Positions 26,266 through 36,459 of a stretch of 64,000 nucleotides of DNA are shown one piece after another. Every line of letters begins with the position of its first letter. Within the stretch, counting starts at the first letter, position 1. A program made the position numbers and the translations under genes. Source of the stretch: an uncultured Chlorobiaceae bacterium (lineage in GTDB: Bacteria; Bacteroidota; Chlorobiia; Chlorobiales; Chlorobiaceae); assembly GCA_903939765.1 (NCBI GenBank), contig CAJAIK010000087.1, positions 35,129-99,128 of the forward strand, given 5' to 3'. The notes under the pieces are model-generated. The model saw only the letters and a list, made by a program, of their open reading frames with translations. It had not been told where the DNA came from and ran no database searches.

Positions 26266-26942
26266 GCATCATCATGCCGACCTGTAACGAAGAGGCCATC
26301 ATTGCCCGCTCGCTTCAGTGTCTTCTTGCCATTACAACAAAGTCGGAAGGTATTGAAATCATTGTCAGTGATGCCAGTTCAGACGGTACGCCCGAAATTC
26401 TCTCCAGCTTTCCGGTAACCGTCTGTCACAGTACAAAGGGACGTGCCACGCAGATGAACTGCGCTGCCCGTTTGGCAGGAGGTGATATCCTCTATTTTCT
26501 CCACGCCGACAGCCTGCCACCCGAAACCTTTGTCGAAGATATCCGTTCGGCTGCAACAGCCGGAAAAAAAGCCGGATGCTTCAGGATGAGTTTTGATGAT
26601 GACCACCCGCTCATGGCGCTGTTTGGATGGTTCACACAGTTTCCGTTACTGATCTGCCGCGGAGGAGATCAGTCGCTTTTTATCGACAAAACGCTTTTCA
26701 ACGATATCGGCGGCTTCGATGAAAGCAAACTCATTATGGAAGATTATGATATCCTCACCCGCATTGAGCGGCTTGAACGGTTTCATATCCTTGAAACAGA
26801 GGTTACCACATCGGCCCGGAAGTATCACCGAAACGGCATAATCCCCCTCCAACTGAGTTTTGGAACGATTCATCTCATGTATGCCCTTGGATTTGACCAG
26901 GAGGCCATTATCCGTTATTACAGGGAAAACATTATTGCCTGA
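26247..26942 (+). CDS. Family 2 glycosyltransferase (arsenosugar-associated)
   Basis: 231 residues. GT-A fold with P-T-C-N-E-E-A-I-I at the start, D-A-S-S-D-G-T, L-H-A-D-S (DxD-like metal site) and a G-G-F-D-E acceptor loop followed by E-D-Y-D. It overlaps the previous gene by 19 bases, so the three genes form one operon. Which sugar is transferred cannot be read from the sequence. Confidence 0.82.
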   Translation: MAVPTISIIMPTCNEEAIIARSLQCLLAITTKSEGIEIIVSDASSDGTPEILSSFPVTVCHSTKGRATQMNCAARLAGGDILYFLHADSLPPETFVEDIRSAATAGKKAGCFRMSFDDDHPLMALFGWFTQFPLLICRGGDQSLFIDKTLFNDIGGFDESKLIMEDYDILTRIERLERFHILETEVTTSARKYHRNGIIPLQLSFGTIHLMYALGFDQEAIIRYYRENIIA

Positions 26943-27064
26943 TCGGGAGGGGAAAACCGCCACCGCCATCCTGAAATAGCCCTGAGAGTTGAACGACTTA
27001 GGAAATAAGTTCTTATATTGGAATAATTATTTATTATTACTTACCCTTAATCCACCCAATAATT

Positions 27065-27730
27065 ATGGCAACAGAAGAGATCAACAAGCCAGCGGGTACG
27101 CTTGTACCGGCCCCCCAGCAAAATCAGGAAGGAACTGTAGGCAATGGCGATATCGCCCATCTGATCGGAACCGTGGGTACCTTGATTGATTCAACCATTG
27201 AATCGGTGCAGGGGATGATAAGTTCGGTCAGCAACGCTACCGGACAGTTGATTGACGGGGTTTCATCGACCATCAATTCCGAATCAGTTCAGGGAATGAT
27301 CAGCTCGGTCAGCAATGCTACCGGACAGTTGATTGACGGGGTTTCATCAACCATCAATTCCGAATCAGTGCAGGGAATGATCAGTTCGGTAAGCAATGCT
27401 ACCGGACAGTTGATTGACGGGGTTGCTTCGACCATCAATTCAGACCAGATTCAGAACTCTTTTCAGGGACTTGGCAAATTATGGAACGGCCTGATCGAAA
27501 CCCTCAATAACGGCGTCGGTTCAAATCAGGTACAGAACCTCTTCGACAATGTCAGTTCAGGACTGGGTCAATTGATGAACAATGTTTTTGCTGCACCAGG
27601 CATGCCGACAGGCAGAGAAAACCGTCCAAAAAAAGATGTGACGGAGATCCGCTATACTCCCAAGGAGATCGTCATGGAGGTAAAGGCTCCTGCTCCAACT
27701 CTTCCTCCAGCTCAGGCAAAAAAACCCTGA
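27065..27730 (+). CDS. Repeat protein with three 27-residue tandem repeats
   Basis: 221 residues, not firmly recognised. After a Pro/Gln-rich start there are three nearly identical 27-residue repeats (E-S-V-Q-G-M-I-S-S-V-S ... S-T-I-N-S) at about 46-126, then a related degenerate region and a charged Pro-rich tail. There is no signal peptide. The repeats look amphipathic and resemble the low-complexity style of chlorosome envelope proteins (CsmC/D/H), but I cannot assign it to one. It stands alone, convergent with dut. Confidence 0.6.
   Translation: MATEEINKPAGTLVPAPQQNQEGTVGNGDIAHLIGTVGTLIDSTIESVQGMISSVSNATGQLIDGVSSTINSESVQGMISSVSNATGQLIDGVSSTINSESVQGMISSVSNATGQLIDGVASTINSDQIQNSFQGLGKLWNGLIETLNNGVGSNQVQNLFDNVSSGLGQLMNNVFAAPGMPTGRENRPKKDVTEIRYTPKEIVMEVKAPAPTLPPAQAKKP
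27200..27442 (+). repeat. Three tandem 81-bp direct repeats
   Basis: Units at 27200-27280, 27281-27361 and 27362-27442 differ only by a few mainly synonymous bases and code the 27-residue repeats. The near identity points to recent expansion by slippage or unequal recombination. Confidence 0.92.
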
Positions 27731-27810
27731 TACGCATATCCTTACGTGTGGGCATCAGCGAAATATCCATTCCTTTAAGACGTGATACTTCGTTGATGCC
27801 TGCCTTTGTT

Positions 27811-28257
27811 TCACCCGCGACCTGTGCCGGTATGGCCAAATCCCCCGTCACCCCGCACGGTTGAGCCAAGCTCTTCGACCTCTTCAAAACAAACCTGCTC
27901 AACCCTCGCAACCACCATCTGGGCAATGCGGTCACCGTGACGGACAATAAAGGGTTCCTTGCCATAATTGATGAGAATCACCTTCACCTCTCCGCGATAA
28001 TCGGCATCAATCGTTGCCGGCGTGTTGGGCAGTGAAATCAGGGAACGCAACGCAAGGCCGCTTCTGGGACGAAGCTGGGCTTCGAACCCACTGGGCAACT
28101 CAAGGGCAAAGCCGGAGGGAATCAAGGCTGTGGTAAATGGCTCGATGGTGACGGGCGCTTCAATGCAGGCGGAAATATCCATTCCTGCAGCATGAGCGGT
28201 GGCATATACGGGAAGTAAGGCTTGCTTGTTGAGGCGAACAATCTTTACATTGAGCAT
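27811..28257 (-). CDS. dut: dUTP diphosphatase
   Basis: Hydrolyses dUTP to dUMP to keep uracil out of DNA. 148 residues, the typical trimeric dUTPase size. Conserved motifs: A-G-M-D-I-S-A, R-P-R-S-G-L-A, the uracil-binding hairpin [16 protein letters not shown] and the C-terminal G-D-G-G-F-G-H-T-G. It is convergent with the repeat-protein gene. Confidence 0.95.
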   Translation of the reverse strand: MLNVKIVRLNKQALLPVYATAHAAGMDISACIEAPVTIEPFTTALIPSGFALELPSGFEAQLRPRSGLALRSLISLPNTPATIDADYRGEVKVILINYGKEPFIVRHGDRIAQMVVARVEQVCFEEVEELGSTVRGDGGFGHTGTGRG

Positions 28258-28325
28258 TGGTCAGAAATGGCTTGTTAGTGAGAAATAGTATACGATGGCC
28301 AATATAACAGATAACCACAAGGCAA

Positions 28326-29078
28326 TTGAAGCAATCACCAGAAAAAGTCTATGCCCTGGCTTTCGGCGCACATCCCGATGACGTGGAACTTGCATGTGGA
28401 GCCACGCTGCTGAAAATCATTGCCGAAGGGCACTCCGTCGCCGTCTGCGACCTGACTCGAGGAGAGATGGGGACGGTGGGCACCCCTGAAACACGGAGAG
28501 CTGAAGCAGCAAAAGCCACCACCCTCATGGGGTACCACTGCCGGAAAACACTTGACCTCGGAGACTCCAAACTTTTCCCTACCGAAGAGAACCTCGCCGA
28601 AATCATCACGGTCATAAGAGAGTTCCAGCCGGATGTTGTTTTTGCCAACTCCCCCGACGAGCGCCACCCGGATCACATCAAAGCCTCAAAACTCGTTACC
28701 GAGGCGTGCTACTATGCCGGTCTGCAGCAGCTCTCCACCACCATGAACGGCACGGCGCAAAAGCCCCACCGCCCCGCCTACCTGCTCTACTATGTCCAGT
28801 TCAAACACCTTGAACCCGACATCATCGTCGATATCTCGGAAACCTTTGAAGCGTCAAGAAAAGGCGTGCTCGCCTTCGCCTCACAATTTTACCAGGAAGG
28901 GACAACCGAAACAGCAAAAACCATGATCAAGCGCCCTGAGTTTCTCACTGGCCTTGAAGCACGCGCCCGCTACTTCGGCGAGCAGATCGGCTCACTCTAT
29001 GGCGAAGGGTTCAAGCTCTCCGCCACCCTCGCCATCCGCTCATTCAGTGCGGCATTCCCGGGAATGCTCAATACGTGA
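28326..29078 (+). CDS. bshB1: Bacillithiol biosynthesis deacetylase BshB1
   Basis: Removes acetyl from GlcNAc-malate in bacillithiol synthesis; green sulfur bacteria make an N-methyl form of this thiol. 250 residues of the LmbE/PIG-L family with zinc motifs A-H-P-D-D-V-E near the start and H-P-D-H near 118. It begins with TTG at 28326 after AAGG; no in-frame ATG is close. The 3' end overlaps dsrW by 11 bases in convergent orientation. Confidence 0.88.
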   Translation: MKQSPEKVYALAFGAHPDDVELACGATLLKIIAEGHSVAVCDLTRGEMGTVGTPETRRAEAAKATTLMGYHCRKTLDLGDSKLFPTEENLAEIITVIREFQPDVVFANSPDERHPDHIKASKLVTEACYYAGLQQLSTTMNGTAQKPHRPAYLLYYVQFKHLEPDIIVDISETFEASRKGVLAFASQFYQEGTTETAKTMIKRPEFLTGLEARARYFGEQIGSLYGEGFKLSATLAIRSFSAAFPGMLNT

Positions 29079-30108
29079 TGGTGGCAGCATCTCCGCCGAA
29101 AAGCTTGCTGTATTCAGCACGGGTTCCCTCGTCGGCCACCTGCACCGTAATTTTTTCGGGAATCGCGGCATGAAACTTTTGGAAATTTCTGACACAGAGG
29201 GGTGATGAAAAATAGATCTGATCAATGAAATCGAGATCCAAAGGCTCCTCGTTTTCCATACGGTCAGGACCCTCTCCTTTACAGGAAAAATGCACCTTGA
29301 TAAACTCGCCCGTATTGAACACCCCGGAGTCGGCGCCGGCAATCAGCACTTTTTTCTTTTTGGAGAACCAGTTATCCTCAACACAAAGGCTGATGGCGTC
29401 GCCGATCATCAGAAGTGCCGGTGAATAAACGGCCTTGTCACCTCTCCTCAACTCCCCCAGTGTGCCCGTAATAATTTTCTGGTTGTAGCGCGTTGCATTC
29501 TGCACAATGGCAACCGGGGTGTGTTCATCCCGCCCTTTTTGAGCAACCGCATCAAGCACGTCATGCACGGTGGAGGCCACCATATAGTAGACGAGGGTAT
29601 CGGCATCAGGCACCTGGATTTTACTGACCGGGTGACCGGTACAAAAAGCGACCGAGGAGGAGACTTTTCGCATGGTCAGCGGTATCTCCGTATAGGCACT
29701 GGCGCCATGAGCGGCGGTAATGCCAGGGATAATTTCATAGCCGATCCCGTTTTGACGCAGCACCTCGATCTCCTCACCTCCACGTCCAAAAATAAAGGGA
29801 TCTCCACCTTTCAGCCGCGCCACTTTTTTTCCTGCCCGTGCATGGCGAAGAATCTCTTCGTTGATGGCCTCCTGCTCAAAATGGTGACAATTCTTTCTTT
29901 TGCCCGTATAAATTTTCAGGGCAGTGTATCTGACCATCAGTTCACTGCATACCAGATCATCATAAAGAATCACATCCGCTTCACCGAGAACCCGATCCGC
30001 CTTGATCGTCAATAATTCCGGATCACCCGGACCTGCACCAATGATATAAACATATCCTCCCGGCTGACGGCCGGCAGTTGCTCTATTGCTCTCTTCAGCC
30101 GATTTCAT
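29068..30108 (-). CDS. dsrW: Uroporphyrinogen-III C-methyltransferase with C-terminal extension (DsrW)
   Basis: Makes precorrin-2, the first step from uroporphyrinogen III to siroheme. The first 250 residues are a SUMT/CobA enzyme: [11 protein letters not shown] near the start, [12 protein letters not shown] and the S-adenosylmethionine site P-G-I-T-A-A. The last ~85 residues recall the second half of uroporphyrinogen-III synthase ([12 protein letters not shown], then V-A-D-E-G-T-R-A) but are too short for a working HemD. It is last in the dsr cluster and supplies siroheme to DsrAB. Confidence 0.88.
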   Translation of the reverse strand: MKSAEESNRATAGRQPGGYVYIIGAGPGDPELLTIKADRVLGEADVILYDDLVCSELMVRYTALKIYTGKRKNCHHFEQEAINEEILRHARAGKKVARLKGGDPFIFGRGGEEIEVLRQNGIGYEIIPGITAAHGASAYTEIPLTMRKVSSSVAFCTGHPVSKIQVPDADTLVYYMVASTVHDVLDAVAQKGRDEHTPVAIVQNATRYNQKIITGTLGELRRGDKAVYSPALLMIGDAISLCVEDNWFSKKKKVLIAGADSGVFNTGEFIKVHFSCKGEGPDRMENEEPLDLDFIDQIYFSSPLCVRNFQKFHAAIPEKITVQVADEGTRAEYSKLFGGDAATITY

Positions 30109-30135
30109 TGCTCTACCCTTTCATTTATGAATTAC

Positions 30136-30585
30136 TTACATTCCGGCCGTTTCGAGCATGGACAGTATTCTGTTGCGCCACTCAACCGACTTTTTAACAT
30201 TTTCTCCATTCGAAGAGATGGCAATGGTCATCTCACCCCGTTTAATGATTGCCGGAGAGATAAAATCTGACAATTCCCTGTTATCGACAACATTGACCAG
30301 AATTCCGCACTCTGCGGCATCTTTTTTTATCCTCTGGTTTATCTCAAGGTTGTTGGTGCAGGCATAGACCAGAAAAAAACCGGCAAGGTCTGATTTTTCA
30401 TACTCTTTATAGATCTCCTGAAATCCGGCACCTTTCAAGTCATCATGGATTTCGGGAGCAACAAGAGTAATGTTTCGGGAGTACTTTTCCACCGTCTTGA
30501 TTTTATGCATGGCGATTTTACCGCCTCCCACAAACAAGATTTTCTTGTCATCAATCCTGATGTTTATCGGCAAAAAAACTTTCAT
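30136..30585 (-). CDS. dsrV: Precorrin-2 dehydrogenase / sirohydrochlorin ferrochelatase-like (DsrV)
   Basis: 149 residues matching the N-terminal (SirC/Met8) part of Cys[19 protein letters not shown] for NAD binding, then A-C-T-N-N, N-V-V-D-N and [10 protein letters not shown]. It oxidises precorrin-2 and may insert iron to give siroheme. It lacks the C-terminal helical half of full Met8, so chelation may need another protein. It lies between dsrP and dsrW. Confidence 0.88.
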   Translation of the reverse strand: MKVFLPINIRIDDKKILFVGGGKIAMHKIKTVEKYSRNITLVAPEIHDDLKGAGFQEIYKEYEKSDLAGFFLVYACTNNLEINQRIKKDAAECGILVNVVDNRELSDFISPAIIKRGEMTIAISSNGENVKKSVEWRNRILSMLETAGM

Positions 30586-30734
30586 CTTTTATTAGTTGAA
30601 TTGATACAACCCTTCGGCAAAATTGCGGGTTTGTCATGCTGCGCAAAAAAAAGTGCTCATGCACTCCTGTTTCGCAGCAGGCTTTTCGAGTGAAAAAAGG
30701 GGAATCAGGCAAAATGTTACAGCACGGCTCACCA

Positions 30735-31802
30735 CTAATCGGCTCTTTTTACGGCAACAACTGCCTTGAGAAGTATGGTGAGAAATAGCAGACCAATGGC
30801 CAGGACACCGAGCGTCATGAAAACTTCCTTCAGAGTCGGGACATAAGCAACCACGCCCCCCATTGACGAAGAGAGCAGAAGAACTCCATCCTCAACCCAC
30901 AAGGAGAACGCAACTCCGACAGAAGCTGCAATAAGCCAACGGGCAGAGCTTTTCCATGCGGGCACAAAAAAAACAGCGACCGAGGTTATACCAAAAAGGA
31001 GTGACAGGCACATCAACGGCTGGGTCTGGCTCCTGAAAAAACACTCCAAGCCAATCAGCGCGAAAGTAAGCGACCCTGCATAGGTAACGAGCATGACCAG
31101 CTTGTCGGCTACCTTGGTGCCGGCATCAAAGCCTGTTGTTCTTTGCAGAATGAGTATGATCAGCAGCAACACGGCTGTCCCGGCGGCAAACGCAGAGGCA
31201 AGGAGACGGAATACAAGCAAAGAGGCTATCCAGTGATTTCCGGAAAAGGATACAAAGACAAATCCTGTAACAACCGGAAGCACGATGGACCAGGGAATGG
31301 AGAGATAGATGAGCGGTTTAACCCAGGCTGCGACCGGTACGCCCTTCCGTTCAGCGCCAAGAGTGGCCCAGCCGGTGACGAGATTGATGAAAAAATAGCC
31401 GTTCAGCAGAAAAAAAGCCCAGGTATAGGGTGAAAATGGAGTTGCATAGCGCAAAAGATCGAGCAAAAGCTGCGGCTTGCCCGTGTCAATGAAAAGAGAG
31501 AGCAGCGCAATGGCTGAGGCCGAAGCCCCCAAAAACTGTGCAATGACAACAATGTTGCCAAATGGCTTGTAGTCGTGCAGATAAAATGGGAGCACAATCA
31601 AAACACTCGAGGCCGCTACAGAGGCCATAAAGGAAAATTGCATGGCCGATATACCCCAGCAAGCACCTTCACCCAGCCCGGTAACGGAAAGGCCAAGGCG
31701 CAGTTGTTGAGAAAAGGCGGAAATGCCAGACACAATGACCAACAGAAGGAGTGTAATCCATATCCAGTAGGGCCGATTTCCTTTCAGGGCTTTCTCAATC
31801 AT
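30735..31802 (-). CDS. dsrP: DsrP, NrfD-type membrane subunit of DsrMKJOP
   Basis: 355 residues with about ten hydrophobic helices, of the NrfD/PsrC family. It is the quinone-interacting inner-membrane subunit that with DsrO and DsrJ links periplasmic electron carriers to the cytoplasmic DsrK. The gene follows dsrO by nine bases. Confidence 0.92.
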   Translation of the reverse strand: MIEKALKGNRPYWIWITLLLLVIVSGISAFSQQLRLGLSVTGLGEGACWGISAMQFSFMASVAASSVLIVLPFYLHDYKPFGNIVVIAQFLGASASAIALLSLFIDTGKPQLLLDLLRYATPFSPYTWAFFLLNGYFFINLVTGWATLGAERKGVPVAAWVKPLIYLSIPWSIVLPVVTGFVFVSFSGNHWIASLLVFRLLASAFAAGTAVLLLIILILQRTTGFDAGTKVADKLVMLVTYAGSLTFALIGLECFFRSQTQPLMCLSLLFGITSVAVFFVPAWKSSARWLIAASVGVAFSLWVEDGVLLLSSSMGGVVAYVPTLKEVFMTLGVLAIGLLFLTILLKAVVAVKRAD

Positions 31803-31811
31803 GGGAAGTCA

Positions 31812-32588
31812 TTAGATGATGTAAAAAACTGACGGGAGTGTTCCCAACTCGGGTTTTCGTTGCATGGTCTGGTTCTTTTCAAGAAGCAGGCGAATCTCGG
31901 ACTTGGGATCATTCAGGTTGCCGAATGTAAGCGTCTTTTCCGGACAAGCCTCGACACAGGCGGGCAGCTTGCCCTTCAACAGGCGTTCCGAACAGAAATT
32001 GCACTTTTCAACAACTCCCGTCTCCCTTGTGGGATAGCTCTCATTGAGTGCCTTGATCGCATGCCTCGGTTCTCTCCAGTTGAAGCTGATTGCGCCATAA
32101 GGGCAAGATGCCATGCACGTGCGGCAGCCGGTACAACGGTGATAATCAAGCGCCACAATGCCGTCAAATCGCTTGAATGTTGCCTGTGTCGGGCATGCAC
32201 TGGCACAGGGGGGATCGGCGCAGTGGTTGCAAAGAGAGGGGACGGATTTGCCGATTCTCTCTTGACCGGCAAAATCCTCTCCTGAAGTTGGAAAAACTTC
32301 GCGGTAAGGGCTCTTCTGCAGCCATTCGATCTGGTGCGTTGCATTGCCAAAGTCGGGCACATTATGAGCAAGGCGGCAGGCATCAACACACTTTTGACAT
32401 CCATCAATGCACTGGCGCATATCAATCAGCATACCCCAGCGAATGGTGCCGGCAATACTTTTGCCAGCCCAGAGGGAAGCATCCGTTTTTTCCATAAGAA
32501 AGTTCAGGAAAAAGCCTGAAGAGGCTCCAATGCCTGCAAGAAATCCAATGCTGGTTTTCTTGATAAATTCTCTTCTCTCTTCGTTCAT
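31812..32588 (-). CDS. dsrO: DsrO, periplasmic iron-sulfur subunit
   Basis: 258 residues. The ATG at 32588 gives a Tat-type leader, R-R-E-F-I-K-K followed by a hydrophobic stretch, so it is exported folded. Four ferredoxin-type cysteine clusters follow (for example [12 protein letters not shown] and [12 protein letters not shown]), as in DmsB/NrfC proteins. It passes electrons between DsrJ and DsrP. Its ATG overlaps the dsrJ stop by one base (TAATG). Confidence 0.93.
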   Translation of the reverse strand: MNEERREFIKKTSIGFLAGIGASSGFFLNFLMEKTDASLWAGKSIAGTIRWGMLIDMRQCIDGCQKCVDACRLAHNVPDFGNATHQIEWLQKSPYREVFPTSGEDFAGQERIGKSVPSLCNHCADPPCASACPTQATFKRFDGIVALDYHRCTGCRTCMASCPYGAISFNWREPRHAIKALNESYPTRETGVVEKCNFCSERLLKGKLPACVEACPEKTLTFGNLNDPKSEIRLLLEKNQTMQRKPELGTLPSVFYII

Positions 32589-32971
32589 TACGGTTTGTCT
32601 AAAGGCGATAGATGACAATTCCAACAAGTCGGCTTTGCATTGGCATACTGATGGCAGCTTATGCAGAAGTAGGTGTTGTTGCTGTGACAGCCCAGACAGG
32701 TATCCAGACTTTTCTGAAATTTTTTGCCGTCAGCAGTAACATAAGGTCGGCTATCCCTCGCTCCGGTATTCCGCCATTCGTTCAAAATCTGCATGTGATG
32801 GGAACGCATATATTCAGTCGGAGCAATACAGACGGTACTGTCGATCGGTGTCGCCCTGGCGGTTGGTGAAGCAATCTTTTCCGCTTTTGCCGTCGGCCAT
32901 AAAACCCTGAGTGCCACAAGGGCGAAAATGATCAAAAGGCCGATAACAACGTTACGCTTTGTAATCTTCAT
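32588..32971 (-). CDS. dsrJ: DsrJ, triheme cytochrome c
   Basis: 127 residues: an uncleaved-looking N-terminal membrane anchor (about 9-27) and three haem c motifs, C-L-G-C-H, C-I-S-C-H and C-W-N-C-H, the last near the C-terminus. It faces the periplasm and is part of DsrMKJOP. The ATG at 32971 overlaps the dsrK stop (TGATG). Confidence 0.93.
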   Translation of the reverse strand: MKITKRNVVIGLLIIFALVALRVLWPTAKAEKIASPTARATPIDSTVCIAPTEYMRSHHMQILNEWRNTGARDSRPYVTADGKKFQKSLDTCLGCHSNNTYFCISCHQYANAKPTCWNCHLSPLDKP

Positions 32972-34614
32972 CAATCCTCATCCTCCTCGAAACCGGCCAT
33001 TGGGTTCTCCCTTAAGTCTTCGGTTCGCTTTTTCTCTCCCTTCATCACAAGGGCATTGCCAACCAGTTCATGCAAACCGTAAACCGAAACGCCAGGGTTC
33101 CAGTACTTCATCAGTGTCGGCAGGCTGGCCCGGTCGATGGCACAGATCGTAACAAGGGTGTTGACCTTATGCTTTTCCTGTACCTGCCTGACAGCGCTCG
33201 CTCTGGGAAAGCCCCCGCGCATCCTGATATCCATGAACTCTTCGGCATTCAGGCCGCTGCCGGAACCACAACAGAAGGTCTGCTCCCTGATGGTGTTCTC
33301 GGCCATTTCATGAAAGGAGTTGCATACATTTTTGAGAACGTAGCGCGGTTCTTCAAACATGCCCATTCCTCTTGCAACGTTACAGGAGTCATGAAAGGTG
33401 GTCAGAAGGTGGTCGTTGCGTTTCGGGTCAAGCTTCAGTTTGTTATGGTGGATCAAATCTGCGGTAAACTCGGCAACGTGAACCATCTTTGTTGAAGCAG
33501 CGTTGCTGAATCTGGTGCCGGTAATTGGGGAAACCGGCTCCTCAAGAAAATTTGCCGGGCCGTTCATGGTATCCATGTACTGGTGCACCACCCGCCACAT
33601 GTGGCCGCATTCACCCCCCAGAATCCATTTGACACCGAGCCGCTCTGCTTCGTGATACATCTTGGCATTGAGCTTTTTCATCATCTCGTTGGAGGTGAAC
33701 AGGCCGAAGTTTCCTCCTTCCGATGCGTAGGTGCTGATGGTATAGTCAAGCCCGATATGATGAAAGAGAAGCAGATAACCCATCATCGTATAGACCCCCG
33801 GATCGCCGAAAACGTCGCCGGATGGGGTGATAAAGAGAATTTCAGCTCCCTTGCGGTTGAAGGTGGGATTTACTTTTATGCCGGTAAGATCCTCGATATC
33901 TTCGACAAGCGACTCAATGTTCTGCACAAAAGTATGAGGTTCAATGCCAAGGTGGTTGCCGGTGCGGTTGCAGTTGGAGACCGGGGCAAGAATCCAGTTA
34001 TTGTTGACGCCGATCAGGTTCAGAAGTTCACGGGCCATCATGGTGATTTCGGCCGTGTCGATGCCCATCGGGCAAAAAACGGAGCAACGACGACACTCGG
34101 TACACTGATTGAAATACATGTGCCACTCCTTGATGACCTCCGCCGTCAGCTTTCTTGAACCGGAAAAGCCCTTGAGGATTTTTTCAGCCAGGGGAAAATC
34201 GTTGCGATAGACCGATCGGATGAGCTCTGCGCGCAAGACCGGCATATTTTTCGGGTCTCCCGTGCCAAGAAAAAAATGACATTTGTCGGCACAGGCGCCG
34301 CAGCGCACACAGGTGTCAAGAAAAAGCTTGAATGAACGGAAACGCTTCAGGCGGCTTTTCAGCCCATCCTTGATCGTCTTCTCCCATCCATCGGGCAATT
34401 GCCAATCGGCATCTGTTGCAGCCCATTTACGGGGATTCGGAAAACCAAGATCTTCGAGTACCTCCGGTTTACCTGGAAAGCACCAGTTGCCATCACGGAA
34501 CTCAACCGGCAGATCCCACCACTCCTTGCCGGAAAAGTCCTCTTTCAGCAGAGCCGGTTTTTTCTTTTCGAACTCCTGTTTGAGCTCGGATTGTTTTGGA
34601 ACGTATTTCGACAT
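32971..34614 (-). CDS. dsrK: DsrK, HdrD-like iron-sulfur subunit
   Basis: 547 residues, cytoplasmic. Two [4Fe-4S] ferredoxin motifs ([11 protein letters not shown] and [12 protein letters not shown]) are followed by two cysteine-rich CCG-type domains (G-G-E-C-G-H, then F-C-C-G-S-G-S-G-L) that hold the non-cubane cluster of heterodisulfide reductases. It is thought to act on the DsrC disulfide or trisulfide. It follows dsrM by two bases. Confidence 0.95.
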   Translation of the reverse strand: MSKYVPKQSELKQEFEKKKPALLKEDFSGKEWWDLPVEFRDGNWCFPGKPEVLEDLGFPNPRKWAATDADWQLPDGWEKTIKDGLKSRLKRFRSFKLFLDTCVRCGACADKCHFFLGTGDPKNMPVLRAELIRSVYRNDFPLAEKILKGFSGSRKLTAEVIKEWHMYFNQCTECRRCSVFCPMGIDTAEITMMARELLNLIGVNNNWILAPVSNCNRTGNHLGIEPHTFVQNIESLVEDIEDLTGIKVNPTFNRKGAEILFITPSGDVFGDPGVYTMMGYLLLFHHIGLDYTISTYASEGGNFGLFTSNEMMKKLNAKMYHEAERLGVKWILGGECGHMWRVVHQYMDTMNGPANFLEEPVSPITGTRFSNAASTKMVHVAEFTADLIHHNKLKLDPKRNDHLLTTFHDSCNVARGMGMFEEPRYVLKNVCNSFHEMAENTIREQTFCCGSGSGLNAEEFMDIRMRGGFPRASAVRQVQEKHKVNTLVTICAIDRASLPTLMKYWNPGVSVYGLHELVGNALVMKGEKKRTEDLRENPMAGFEEDED

Positions 34615-34616
34615 AG

Positions 34617-35612
34617 TTATTCGTTTTCAACCGGAAGAGCAGCTTTTTTCATTTTGTCTCGGTAATCATTCTCGTACTCCGTATAGCTCTTGAATTTAAT
34701 GTCTGGATTCCATGGATTGCGATACCTCTTGGCACGGCTGTTGTTGCAGAGGTTGCGTGTCGGACTCAAAAAGATTCCACCGGCATGCATGAGCTTGCTG
34801 AACGGGAAATAGACGGCAAGTACACAAACCAGAAAGAGATGCACATAAAAGAGTACGCCAATTTCTCCGGAAAGGATGAAACTGTAATCCATGAGGGTCA
34901 GAATCTGATCGTGGACGGGCAGTACATTGATTTTTGTGACGTAGCGCATGCTCATACCCGCAAGAGCAATGGCGAGGATCAGAAAAAGCGGGAAAAAATC
35001 CGTTGGCAGAGAAATCAGACGCAATTTCGGGTCACGCAGCCTTCGAACAACAAGAAATGAGATGGCCGCAAGCACAAGCGCGTCGGTCATATAAAATGCG
35101 GGAAGGGTGATGTCAAAAAAGCGATCCGCATTATCGAGAAAATCAGCAATGGGTGGAACGGTAGAAAAAAAGAACTTGGAATGCCTGAGAACAATAATGA
35201 GCAGCGACCAGTGAAAGGTCATGCCGGCAAGCCAGAGCCACTTGGTTGATCCATAGGCAAGTTTTGGCCCGCCGTACAGCTCCGCTTTTGTGTTGCGAAA
35301 AAGGGAGCGAAAGAGAAACACTTCACCCAGTACCCTGGCAATGGCCTCCCAGAAATGATACGGAGATTCAAGCTTATCCTGCTTGATCCAGTCGAGGGAT
35401 TTTTCCTGCCCGCAGGTTGTCGGAATACGAAAAGGAACCGGCCTGATAAGCCAGTTAACCATCCTTATGGCAAAACCAGCGATCAGAACCACCAGAGAAG
35501 CACAGGGAATGATAACGGCAAAGAGATAACCAAGCCCCGCATACTGTACCCCGATATAGGGTATGAGGCAGAGAACGCCAATCACGAAAAGTGGCATCAC
35601 GACTTTTTTCAT
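34617..35612 (-). CDS. dsrM: DsrM, membrane cytochrome b subunit
   Basis: 331 residues with an N-terminal pair of helices and a NarI-like four-helix cytochrome b domain (for example M-T-F-H-W-S-L-L-I-I-V-L-R-H with possible haem histidines). It anchors DsrK and exchanges electrons with quinones. It overlaps dsrT by four bases. Confidence 0.92.
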   Translation of the reverse strand: MKKVVMPLFVIGVLCLIPYIGVQYAGLGYLFAVIIPCASLVVLIAGFAIRMVNWLIRPVPFRIPTTCGQEKSLDWIKQDKLESPYHFWEAIARVLGEVFLFRSLFRNTKAELYGGPKLAYGSTKWLWLAGMTFHWSLLIIVLRHSKFFFSTVPPIADFLDNADRFFDITLPAFYMTDALVLAAISFLVVRRLRDPKLRLISLPTDFFPLFLILAIALAGMSMRYVTKINVLPVHDQILTLMDYSFILSGEIGVLFYVHLFLVCVLAVYFPFSKLMHAGGIFLSPTRNLCNNSRAKRYRNPWNPDIKFKSYTEYENDYRDKMKKAALPVENE

Positions 35613-36079
35613 GCCTCGGCCCTCCGTAACTGCATGAAGAGCATGCGTTTGTTTTCATCAAGTTTCAGTTGACAGATACGTTCACGCTGCATCATGTAAC
35701 TGTCAAATGCCTGAAGGGTCAGCTCTTCAAGGCGGCTCTGCAACGCATCAAGGTCAACCGGTTTCAATGATTGTTTATGAGCGCTTTTCAAAAAGAGATC
35801 CGTCATGATTTTTTTCAATTCAAAAAAAAGCGACATCGTCCGTGACGGTGGCATATCCTGAACAGCAAGAATCCGTGAAAGCTGCACCAGTGCCCCCGTA
35901 AGTGATTCGCTGTTTTTTTCACAATGGTCAAGCACCATGCCAAGTGCTTGACTGAGTGCCTCTGCAACCGGAGAAACGGCGGCCATTTTGCCGGAGAACA
36001 AGTGCAGCGACCGCTCCATCCATGCGTCAAGAATCTCTTTTTTGTTTTCCTGAACTGCTCGACCCCATTCAATAGTCAT
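35609..36079 (-). CDS. dsrT: DsrT, RsbRD-N-like cytoplasmic protein
   Basis: 156 residues, all-helical, with an RsbR N-terminal-like sensor fold pattern (W-M-E-R-S-L-H-L-F, then L-F-F-E-L-K-K-I). There is no signal peptide and there are no cofactor motifs. The name follows its fixed position between dsrH and dsrM in green sulfur bacteria. Its molecular job is unknown; a regulatory or assembly role for DsrMKJOP is a guess. Confidence 0.82.
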   Translation of the reverse strand: MTIEWGRAVQENKKEILDAWMERSLHLFSGKMAAVSPVAEALSQALGMVLDHCEKNSESLTGALVQLSRILAVQDMPPSRTMSLFFELKKIMTDLFLKSAHKQSLKPVDLDALQSRLEELTLQAFDSYMMQRERICQLKLDENKRMLFMQLRRAEA

Positions 36080-36125
36080 AAGGCAAGGTAATGACGGTTT
36101 TCAAAGTTTGCTCTACCCCCGCTGT

Positions 36126-36419
36126 TCAGAACCAGTTGTTTACCTGATGCTCCTCAACCAGCCCGACAAAACCATCATAATCAATGGCATCAACCCCTTC
36201 GGCAACAGCAGTAATGCCTCGGGCGATCAGGTCGGGCTGAAGCGCAAATACCGGATTGTTTTTCTGGAGAGACTCGATCATCGGTGAAAACCTGTTAGCG
36301 GCCTGAACGGCATAAACGCCGTCCTCAATAAAGAGAACAGGATCGCCCGGCTGAAGAAACCTGAAACAGGTTTCCATCGTGAGGGTTTCGAACGGCGACT
36401 TGTTTATCGTATGTAACAT
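36126..36419 (-). CDS. dsrH: DsrH, sulfur-carrier complex subunit
   Basis: 97 residues of the TusB/DsrH family: F-L-Q-P-G-D-P-V-L-F-I-E-D-G-V-Y-A near 22-38. With DsrE and DsrF it forms the hexamer that passes persulfide sulfur to DsrC. The single Cys near residue 18 may not correspond to the usual DsrH cysteine. Confidence 0.9.
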   Translation of the reverse strand: MLHTINKSPFETLTMETCFRFLQPGDPVLFIEDGVYAVQAANRFSPMIESLQKNNPVFALQPDLIARGITAVAEGVDAIDYDGFVGLVEEHQVNNWF

Positions 36420-36459
36420 TTTAGCGGATAATAGGTTATGAGTTCAGATACTGTTCAGT

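Noticed and set aside
27200..27442. CRISPR array
   Set aside because: Repeats are directly adjacent, 81 bp long and in frame in a coding gene, with no spacers.
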